NCBI GenBank assembly: GCA_024278035.1
Contig: JAJRUA010000426.1
Coordinates: 1 to 5,960 of the forward strand
Origin: Planctomycetota bacterium
Lineage (GTDB): Bacteria; Planctomycetota; Planctomycetia; Pirellulales; Lacipirellulaceae
Reading direction: 5' to 3'
Length of the DNA stretch: 5,960 nucleotides
Shown here one piece after another: positions 1 to 5,321 of this stretch (its first letter is position 1; every line of letters begins with the position of its first letter). The notes beneath the pieces were generated by a model. It was given only the letters and a program-made list of their open reading frames with translations. It did no database searches and was not told the origin of the DNA. The position numbers and the translations under genes were made by a program.

Positions 1-1
1 A

Positions 2-27
2 CCCCTCCCCCGAAAGCGGGGGAGGGG
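2..27. terminator. GC-rich perfect hairpin, possible terminator of an upstream gene
   Basis: Bases 2-12 (CCCCTCCCCCG) pair perfectly with 17-27 around a four-base AAAG loop, giving an 11-bp, almost all-GC stem. No run of T follows on the + strand, so it is not a textbook intrinsic terminator. It could end transcription of a gene lying left of the window, or be a copy of a dispersed intergenic palindrome. The structure is certain; the role is inferred. Confidence 0.5.
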
Positions 28-72
28 GACTACGCGCAAGCGAATACGTTACTTTTCCCCAGTTGTGTTCTT

Positions 73-99
73 GTAGGTTATCAAAAGAGCGTTACCTAC
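73..99. repeat. short imperfect inverted repeat in the leader of the vWA gene
   Basis: GTAGGT at 73-78 is the reverse complement of ACCTAC at 94-99, with a 15-base interval. It lies about 120 bases before the vWA start and could be an operator half-site pair, or chance. I saw no convincing -35/-10 pair in 30-219; TTGCAC at 132-137 is the only passable -35, with a poor -10 partner. Nothing else is recognisable in this leader. Confidence 0.2.
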
Positions 100-207
100 C
101 AGTCTAATCGCTCAGGCCGCTTGAGGCGAGCTTGCACCTTTCCCGTCTGGCGCTAATCATAGAGAGAAGGGGCAGATGGACTGCCGAATGGTACCCAACT
201 CGTAGGG

Positions 208-214
208 AAGGAGG
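208..214 (+). promoter_or_regulatory. ribosome binding site of the vWA gene
   Basis: AAGGAGG lies five bases before the ATG at 220. It is a near-perfect Shine-Dalgarno sequence and fixes the start of the vWA protein. Confidence 0.85.
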
Positions 215-219
215 TTCTG

Positions 220-2214
220 ATGGATTCGGTCGATCTACCCCTTCATGAGAAACAGCCCCTGCGGCGAGGCTGGACGACCGCCGCTGCTGGCGTCATCGCT
301 TGGGTCACCAGCCTAGCAGCCCATGTGGGGGCCCTGCTGATGCTGGCCACGATCACGCTGCTTGCGCCCGTCGATTCTCGATTGCATTTGCTCTCCACGC
401 CTCCGGTGCCCGAAGAGGAGCCGATGGAGGAGGCATTCCGCGTTGCTGAGGAACTGCCGATTGACGTGGGAGCCCTATCGAGTGGAGGCGTTGGTGATGC
501 GGCCGCCGCGGCACCCGTTGAGGCGGCCCTTAGCGCGGTTTCGCTCGACTTAGAATCGCTTACCGAAAAGGGCCAGCTACCGACGTTGGAGCTAGCGGTT
601 CCTGTTTTGACGAGCCCCGATCCCAACGACCAGCTTTTGGTGAAAGGTGTCGGGGCGATTGGGGCTACCGGTAGCCGTGGCGCGGTCGATCGCCTCACAG
701 GAGAGATCCTGCTGTCGCTCGATCAACGTCCAACGCTCGTCGTTTGGCTCTTCGATCGATCGGCCAGTCTCAGCGGCCAACGTGCCGAAATCGTTTCGCG
801 CTTTGATCGAGTTTACGATGAATTGGGCATGGTTAATGAACGGGGGAGTGAACGTGTTTCTGAAAGGAGCGAAGCCTTACGCCACGACGAGAAACCGCTC
901 CTCACGGCAATCGCCGCCTTTGGTGCCGGTATCGATTTCCTCACAGAGAGGCCCACCGATTCGATCGAAGAGCTAAAGGCCGCCGTTCGTTCGGTAAGCG
1001 AAGACCCACGCGGCCAAGAAAACGTCTTCCGTGCCCTCCTGGCCACGGCAGAAAAGTACCGGCACTATCGGCTGCGGCGTCCCCGCCGGAATGTGCTGAT
1101 GATTGTCGTCACCGACGAAGCGGGAGACGACCCCGGGCAGCTCGACCCATGTGTTACGCTGCTGCGAAAACTCCAAATGCCCGTCTATGTGGTCGGTTCC
1201 CCCGCGCCGTTCGGCCGGCTGGATGCCTACGTTCGTTACGTTGATACCGATCCCAATTACGACCAAACACCCCAATGGCTTCCCGTACGGCAAGGTCCTG
1301 AGTCGCTGATGCCGGAGAGACTAAAATTGGGGGCCATTGGCCGAGGGGACTTTGATGGGCCGACCATCGACTCCGGCTTTGGGCCCTTCGGCCTAACTCG
1401 CCTCGCAACAGAAACGGGTGGCTTTTATATCGCGGTCCATCCGTTTCGAGTCGATGCCGGCCGGGCACGTCGCCGCGGCAGAGGGAACGCGATGGCCTCT
1501 GAAATGGATTATTTCTTCGATACACGACTCATGCGACGCTATCGGCCTGACTACGTGCCTGTCGCCGAGTACCGACGCCGTTTGTCGAGCAACCGGGCTC
1601 GCAGCGCTCTGGTCGAAGCCGCCACGAAATCCTGGATCGCACCGCTAGAGAACATTCGGCGTGATTTCCCCAAGGTGAACGATGCCCAGTTGGCCGAAGA
1701 CCTCAGCCGGGCCCAACGGGCCGCCGCGATTCTTGAGCCGGCGCTTGCCGACTTGGTGGCCACGCTCCGTCGTGGTGAACGGGATCGGTCCAAGCTGGTA
1801 TCTCCACGCTGGCAAGCCGGCTTTGATTTAGCGATGGGCCGTGCCTTAGCCGCGAAAGTGCGTGCCGAAGGTTACAACGCCATGCTCGCTCAGGCAAAGC
1901 AAGGAATGCCGTTCAAAAATGCCCGCAATGATACGTGGGTACTGAGGCCATCGCGTACAACCTTCACTGGCAGCGTCACCACGGGAGAAGCCGAGCAAGC
2001 GACCACTTACCTGAAGCGTGTCGCCCAAGAGCACGCTGGCACGCCATGGGCCTTACTGGCCGAACGCGAACTTGCCCAGCCGCTCGGCTGGCAATGGCGT
2101 GAAGCGTTTCGTGGCGTCGCCGAAAGAATCGCCGAAGCAGAAGCATCGGCAAGGCGACCTGCGCCAGACAGACCGCCCCCCGCTCCACGCCGACGACCTC
2201 CACCCAAACTGTAA
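220..2214 (+). CDS. membrane-anchored vWA (von Willebrand factor A) domain protein
   Basis: Encodes 664 residues. A basic N-terminus (RR at 15-16) precedes one hydrophobic segment at about 20-50, suggesting a signal anchor with the rest outside the cytoplasm. An acidic, proline-containing linker follows (about 61-80), then an Ala/Gly-rich stretch. The vWA-like domain spans about 170-420. It has a metal-site motif D-x-S-x-S at D179-S181-S183 after a hydrophobic strand (LVVWLF), and a second strand IVVTDE with T298-D299, fitting the MIDAS layout. The C-terminal third is helical and charged (about 480-640) and ends in a Pro/Arg-rich tail (about 645-664). vWA domains usually mediate metal-dependent protein binding; the partner here is unknown. 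The start is set by a strong Shine-Dalgarno. The gene converges on the lipoprotein gene with 6 bases between the stops. The vWA call is firm; the cellular role is not known to me. Confidence 0.85.
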   Translation: MDSVDLPLHEKQPLRRGWTTAAAGVIAWVTSLAAHVGALLMLATITLLAPVDSRLHLLSTPPVPEEEPMEEAFRVAEELPIDVGALSSGGVGDAAAAAPVEAALSAVSLDLESLTEKGQLPTLELAVPVLTSPDPNDQLLVKGVGAIGATGSRGAVDRLTGEILLSLDQRPTLVVWLFDRSASLSGQRAEIVSRFDRVYDELGMVNERGSERVSERSEALRHDEKPLLTAIAAFGAGIDFLTERPTDSIEELKAAVRSVSEDPRGQENVFRALLATAEKYRHYRLRRPRRNVLMIVVTDEAGDDPGQLDPCVTLLRKLQMPVYVVGSPAPFGRLDAYVRYVDTDPNYDQTPQWLPVRQGPESLMPERLKLGAIGRGDFDGPTIDSGFGPFGLTRLATETGGFYIAVHPFRVDAGRARRRGRGNAMASEMDYFFDTRLMRRYRPDYVPVAEYRRRLSSNRARSALVEAATKSWIAPLENIRRDFPKVNDAQLAEDLSRAQRAAAILEPALADLVATLRRGERDRSKLVSPRWQAGFDLAMGRALAAKVRAEGYNAMLAQAKQGMPFKNARNDTWVLRPSRTTFTGSVTTGEAEQATTYLKRVAQEHAGTPWALLAERELAQPLGWQWREAFRGVAERIAEAEASARRPAPDRPPPAPRRRPPPKL

Positions 2215-2220
2215 AATCTC

Positions 2221-2937
2221 TCAACGATTGGCCATCGCATCGATCGCGAAATTTTGGGTCGGATCGTGACTGTAGAAATTTTTGGCCACGCTGTCCGAGA
2301 CGATTTCGACAAACTCACGTTGGAACTGTGTGACCGATTTGTCTTGCACGGCGATGCCGCTGTTGACGGGATAGAGCACCTCGCCAATCGACTTGTCCCA
2401 AACGAGCCGGGCTTTGTCGTTCATGTCGTGAAGGTTCACCGTTACGTCGGCGTTGCCTTGGTAAACGGTTTTCCCTTTGAAAAGCTCAAAATGCCCCAAC
2501 TCGATATGAATCACTAGGTCTGCCTTGACCGCCTTGCCAAGTACCTTGAAATCATCCGAATCGTTTTCATCGATCCATTGATCGACTTGTTTCTGCGAAA
2601 CCACCTCAACGCCGGGGACGTTTATTTCCAGCAAATCGCTCACCCGATTGGCGATTTGCCGTGCCGCACCTGCGTGACGGTACTCATGCGAAGCGGGCGG
2701 ACGACAAAAAACGACCACCCGTTGCTCTTCCAGTGGCACCTCACATTCAGCAGGAACCAGGTTGCCCCCTTGGAACATGTAAATGCCTGTGGCAAAGAGT
2801 AGAGGAATACAGCCAGACGCGGGAACGAGCGTCACGAGCGCCAAAGCGAGCGAGGGCCAAGCGGCCCGGGAACGGTGCCCCCGTACGGGCGAACAAAACG
2901 GTACAGGCGAATAAAAACGTACGGGCGAACAATCCAT
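2221..2937 (-). CDS. conserved planctomycete-type lipoprotein, function unknown
   Basis: Encodes 238 residues. A long n-region (1-26) is built partly from a six-residue repeat (SPVRFY, SPVPFC, SPVRGH). A hydrophobic segment (about 27-39) and a lipobox-like ASGC follow, with the lipidated cysteine expected at C43. The mature part has an RVVVFCRPP strand (73-81), a helix, a VEVVSQKQVDQWID stretch (110-123), and then LGKAVKADLVIHIEL (133-147). That order of strand, helix and 'K-A-DLVI' strand resembles the CsgG/LpoB/GNA1162-like lipoprotein fold, but this is a pattern match by eye. I recall similar uncharacterised proteins in planctomycetes. A Shine-Dalgarno GAGGAG (2943-2948) supports the ATG at 2937, and no other start lies upstream of the hydrophobic segment. 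The expected location is the periplasmic face of a membrane. The -3 alanine makes the lipobox slightly non-canonical. Confidence 0.8.
   Translation of the reverse strand: MDCSPVRFYSPVPFCSPVRGHRSRAAWPSLALALVTLVPASGCIPLLFATGIYMFQGGNLVPAECEVPLEEQRVVVFCRPPASHEYRHAGAARQIANRVSDLLEINVPGVEVVSQKQVDQWIDENDSDDFKVLGKAVKADLVIHIELGHFELFKGKTVYQGNADVTVNLHDMNDKARLVWDKSIGEVLYPVNSGIAVQDKSVTQFQREFVEIVSDSVAKNFYSHDPTQNFAIDAMANR
2883..2935. repeat. three tandem copies of an 18-bp unit inside the lipoprotein 5' end
   Basis: Units begin at 2883, 2901 and 2919. Each starts GTAC(G/A)GGCGAA and is followed by a C/T and an A-rich end; the third breaks off after 17 bases. The period is a multiple of three, so on the minus strand it encodes the six-residue repeat in the lipoprotein n-region without changing frame. 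Confidence 0.8.
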
Positions 2938-2942
2938 GGTCG

Positions 2943-2948
2943 CTCCTC
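2943..2948 (-). promoter_or_regulatory. ribosome binding site of the lipoprotein gene
   Basis: On the minus strand GAGGAG lies five bases before the ATG (2937-2935). It supports this start even though the resulting n-region is unusually long. Confidence 0.75.
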
Positions 2949-3170
2949 GAGCGGAAAGCTATTTCGGGCTGGCAGAAAACAAGCTGCGGGACATTAGCAG
3001 GAGGAGAAAGAGCCCACAACGGCGATGCAGGGCTGTTTTCCAGCCAAAACGAGGTAGCAGCGGAAGCTGCTGGCACTCTAGGGAGGAATTTCTCTAGCTT
3101 GTCGTGCGAAACGGGCGGCGAGAATCGTACGCTGCGGATGAGTAGCCCGAAGTCGCGAACCGAAAGTCGC

Positions 3171-3195
3171 TAAGTGCCCCAGAAGGGGGCACTTA
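3171..3195. terminator. perfect 10-bp hairpin, possible terminator or mobile-element end
   Basis: TAAGTGCCCC (3171-3180) pairs perfectly with GGGGCACTTA (3186-3195) around the loop AGAAG. No T-run follows on either strand, so an intrinsic terminator is only one option. As an isolated palindrome in a gene-free gap it could also be a repetitive intergenic element or the end of a small mobile element. Confidence 0.5.
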
Positions 3196-3526
3196 TGTGG
3201 ATGATTCGGGATGCCCCAGGTTGGTTATACCTTGGTCAGTTGAGCGAAAAATTCTACGAGTCCTGGGCGGCGTATTCGGCACCGAACGAAAACCCTCACC
3301 TCTACTGTCGGTCGAGCATATGCGACATCCGAGACCGTATTCGCCGTCAATTTAGGAATGCCCGTCCTTCGTTCAATCCGTTTAAGCCGCTGCCGTTAGC
3401 GGTTGAGATGCTACTTCTCTCGGGAATAGCAACGCCATTAGATGTGGTTGTCCTGCCAGCCCAATTCCCGCTGCCGCTACGGTCTCCAGTTGAGAATGGC
3501 ACGAAAAATGCCGATGACAAAAGCAA

Positions 3527-3552
3527 GGTGACGTCGCTAGTCACCACTGGTG
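3527..3552. promoter_or_regulatory. nested inverted repeats before the ATPase start, possible operator
   Basis: GGTGAC (3527-3532) and GTCACC (3540-3545) are exact reverse complements seven bases apart. The second arm overlaps an 11-base odd palindrome, CACCACTGGTG (3542-3552). The cluster ends 30 bases before the ATPase ATG, where a repressor site could lie. No clear -35/-10 pair was found around it. Regulatory function is inferred from position and symmetry only. Confidence 0.3.
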
Positions 3553-3569
3553 CCATACAGATGTACACT

Positions 3570-3575
3570 GAGGAG
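3570..3575 (+). promoter_or_regulatory. ribosome binding site of the ietA-like remnant
   Basis: GAGGAG sits seven bases before the ATG at 3583. The intact signal shows that the 5' end of this gene is preserved although the coding region is broken. Confidence 0.7.
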
Positions 3576-3582
3576 TTGAGTT

Positions 3583-4214
3583 ATGGCCAGAGCCGAACAA
3601 GTCAAATCGCTTTTGAAAAGCTATTCTGAAGGGGACAGTGAACATTTCGTTTCTGTTGTCCCTCAGATAGCCGCTCATGCTGCGCGTACGGGAAAGGGCA
3701 AATTGGCCGGTGAGCTTCGTGATTTGGTTGACGAGATCAAGCAGAAGCAAGCCGCAGGTAAAGTTGGTGGCTCGGTACCCATTGCGCGTCCCAAGGGAGA
3801 GTTGGCTGGACTTCTCACGGCACGTATCCGAAAACGCGACTTGGCGAAATGGTACTGACCGACGTGACGCAACGTTCGCTGAAACGAGTTGTACGTGAGT
3901 ATCGGCAGCACGACAAGCTACGTCAGCACGGTCTGTCAGCTCGTCGCAAACTGCTCTTCATCGGTCCCCCTGGATGCGGAAAGACAATGTCCGCTTCGGC
4001 ACTTGCGGGTGAACTAAAGCTTCCACTCTTTTCGGTTCAACTACATGGGCTAATTACCAAGTTCTTGGGAGGGACCGCGGCAAAGCTTCACATGGTATTT
4101 GAAGCCGCCGCTCAAACACGTGGTGTTTATTTGTTTGATGAGTTTGATGCGATTGGTAGAGATCGTGGTGCGGCAAACGATGTCGGAGAAATCCGACGCA
4201 TACTTAATTCCTTC
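3583..4214 (+). pseudogene. ietA: broken AAA+ ATPase gene, ietA-like (IetAS defence module), frameshifted and truncated
   Basis: The intact form of this family couples an AAA+ ATPase (IetA) to a subtilisin-like S8 protease (IetS), a pair linked to plasmid stability and phage defence. Frame 1 from ATG 3583 gives the characteristic N-terminus (MARAEQVKSLLKSY, then IAAH and GKLAGELRDLVDEIK) and GELAGLL, then runs into a TGA at 3856-3858. From about 3819 a different frame (the ATG at 3849 is only internal) continues the expected sequence: TYPKTRLGEMVLTD, Walker A GPPGCGKT (3963-3986), ITKFLGGTAAK, Walker B YLFDEFDA (4128-4151), and EIRRILNSF. Eight bases separate GELAGLL from TYPKTRL where the family has three residues, so one base is missing. 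Homology stops dead at 4214; sensor 1, the arginine finger and the lid are absent, as is any protease gene. A glycine (4071-4073) replaces the usual glutamate in the GET motif. Third positions are more A/T-rich than in folC, consistent with transfer. The family is identified from memory of homologues. Confidence 0.8.
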
Positions 4215-4358
4215 CGCAGCGATCCGTAGTATTTGTAGTAAAGTGCTGGCAGTGCATTTTGTACCCGCATACTCCAACTTCAGCGACTTCTCTAGCCAAT
4301 AATTGGCATGGCCGTGAACTTCGTCTTTCGTGAGGATATACTTCTGGCGTGAACGCAT
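4215..4358 (-). pseudogene. 5' remnant of an IS transposase gene (IS4/ISH3-like), 48 codons
   Basis: On the minus strand, ATG at 4358 with Shine-Dalgarno AAGGAGGG (4363-4370, four bases away) opens MRSRQKYILTKDEV, then YWLEKSL and GTKCTASTLLQILRIAA. The 'LTKDEV..A..WL' start followed by 'KC-A--LL-IL--AA' is how I remember the N-terminus of IS4/ISH3-type transposases common in planctomycetes. After codon 48 (4215-4217) the frame enters the antisense of the ATPase gene and reads meaningless sequence to 4050. All catalytic DDE residues are therefore gone and no active enzyme is possible. It abuts the ietA-like remnant exactly. The outer IS end probably lies between 4418 and 4456, but I cannot place its terminal repeat. 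The transposase assignment is from pattern memory; the coding start itself is well supported. Confidence 0.6.
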
Positions 4359-4418
4359 GGTTCCCTCCTTGGAGATGGCGGTTTGACTTAAGTCATCTAC
4401 CAGAGGGAGCTTGCGTTC
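4351..4418 (-). promoter_or_regulatory. leader inverted repeat masking the transposase ribosome binding site and start
   Basis: GAACGCA (4351-4357) pairs with TGCGTTC (4412-4418), and TCCCTC (4362-4367) with GAGGGA (4403-4408), around a 4x3 internal loop. In a minus-strand transcript the 3' arm contains most of the Shine-Dalgarno (4363-4370) and part of the ATG (4356-4358), so folding would hide both. IS elements are known to use such structures to block translation from read-through transcripts. The pairing is seen; the function is inferred. Confidence 0.5.
4384..4395. repeat. 12-bp perfect palindrome TGACTTAAGTCA
   Basis: A fully self-complementary 12-mer in the loop of the transposase leader hairpin, 26 bases upstream of that gene's ATG on the minus strand. 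It could bind a dimeric regulator or belong to the IS end; no assignment is possible. Confidence 0.5.
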
Positions 4419-4455
4419 ACCTAGAGGATTTGAGCGTTTTTGGAACTACTGAATT

Positions 4456-5160
4456 TCAGATTCCGGTATCCGCTTTCAAATTAAGGGGACGAACACGCAA
4501 GTTGCGGTACCAAACTTGGGCACCGTGGTCTTGCAACACGAGGTGGCCCCGCGCGTTTTTCCCGAAGCGATTCCAAGCAGAGAACTTCGTCCTATCCACC
4601 CGCTCGTTCCAGTCCTCGGAGCCGATTTGTGCGGAGACGACTTTCTGGCCATTGAGCCAATGCTCAACTTTGCCCCCCTCCAGAACGATACGAGATTGGT
4701 TCCACTCGCCAGCAGGCCGGGTGGTATCTACCCTTCGGGCATACAAACCGTAAAGCGTACCTACGAGTTGGTTAGCGTCACTTTTCGCATAGCCAGTATC
4801 GTCAAGCACCTGGTACTCAGGGCCCGTAAAATAGGCTTGCTCATGATCTTCGCTCACCCGATACATAACGCCACTGTTGCCGCCGGGGGCGATTTTCCAA
4901 TCGAAACGAAAATCGAAGTCACCGAACTCCTTTTTTGTAATGAGGTCGATGGCAACCGGATTGTCCTCGGCACGAATCAGGGTGAGCACTCCCTCAGCAT
5001 CAATTTGCCAAGACTCGGGAACCGTCTGCAACCGGTAGCCTCGCCAGGCCGATAGGTCGGTTAGTGGAATCCATTCCCCTTCTTCTGCCCGGGTTGGCGT
5101 AGAAAGAAAAAGAAGGGCCAACGCAAAAAGGCTGTAACGTGAGAGCAGAGCAAGTTTCAT
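4456..5160 (-). CDS. secreted DUF1080 / 3-keto-disaccharide hydrolase family protein
   Basis: Encodes 234 residues. A Sec signal peptide (basic start, hydrophobic 9-20, likely cleavage after TRA at 25) leads to a mature single DUF1080 domain of concanavalin-like beta-sandwich fold. Family hallmarks seen are FDWKIAPGGNSGVMYRV (86-102), GPEYQVLDD (113-121), LYGLY (136-140), WNQSRIVLEGGKVEHWLNG (153-171), and GHLVLQDHG (205-213) leading to the last strand VWYRNLRVRPL (216-226). Members are annotated as 3-keto-glycoside hydrolases and are numerous in planctomycetes; the substrate here is not deducible. GAGGA (5171-5175) lies ten bases before the ATG. It is a monocistronic gene, divergent from folC. 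Most relatives I recall end at or just after the RPL strand; here NLKADTGI follows, next to the IS remnant, so the tail may have been changed by the insertion. Confidence 0.9.
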   Translation of the reverse strand: MKLALLSRYSLFALALLFLSTPTRAEEGEWIPLTDLSAWRGYRLQTVPESWQIDAEGVLTLIRAEDNPVAIDLITKKEFGDFDFRFDWKIAPGGNSGVMYRVSEDHEQAYFTGPEYQVLDDTGYAKSDANQLVGTLYGLYARRVDTTRPAGEWNQSRIVLEGGKVEHWLNGQKVVSAQIGSEDWNERVDRTKFSAWNRFGKNARGHLVLQDHGAQVWYRNLRVRPLNLKADTGI

Positions 5161-5321
5161 CGGGGTAATATCCTCAGGGAAATTCTATCTTGGTGTAAGA
5201 TTGCACAAACGGGCATTATGGCCCAGAAATCGCCCCATTGCCAATGGCCTTGCAGTAGCGAAGCCCGTCTTAGGCGGCTGATTTATTACGCTGCCCAGGT
5301 GCGCCAAGGATACCCAAAAAA

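Larger units (their letters stand above)
2938..3582. other. long intergenic region without a convincing gene
   Basis: This 645-base stretch separates the minus-strand lipoprotein gene from the plus-strand ATPase remnant, so it should carry divergent promoters. Two frames stay open on the + strand (to 3173, and 3174-3629), but neither product shows a recognisable domain, signal or good ribosome binding site, and the second overlaps the ATPase start. Identifiable content is a perfect hairpin at 3171-3195 and a nested inverted repeat at 3527-3552. The rest may be eroded remains of older accessory DNA; I recognise nothing further. Confidence 0.6.

Noticed and set aside
3151..3170. Short direct repeat AGTCGC (3151-3156 and 3165-3170), considered as a CRISPR or iteron trace
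   Set aside because: Only two six-base copies, too short and too few to support either; no repeat-spacer array exists in the window.
2661..3173. 170-codon open frame on the + strand
   Set aside because: Its first half is antisense to the lipoprotein gene and its product is low-complexity basic sequence with no recognisable fold.
3174..3629. 151-codon open frame on the + strand before the ATPase
   Set aside because: It starts within the 3171-3195 hairpin, lacks a ribosome binding site, overlaps the supported ATPase start and matches nothing I recognise. It remains possible as a relic, so the region is described as a gap.
3849..4229. Separate 126-residue ATPase gene starting at ATG 3849
   Set aside because: Conserved sequence (TYPKTRLGE) continues upstream of this ATG in the same frame and joins the N-terminal part by a one-base deletion, so it is the second half of one broken gene. 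No Shine-Dalgarno precedes it.
4050..4358. 102-residue minus-strand protein taken as one gene
   Set aside because: Only the first 48 codons look like protein; beyond 4215 it is the antisense of the ATPase coding sequence.
4516..5055. 179-codon open frame on the + strand
   Set aside because: It is antisense to the well-supported DUF1080 gene, has no domain or ribosome binding site, and arises from that gene's codon bias.
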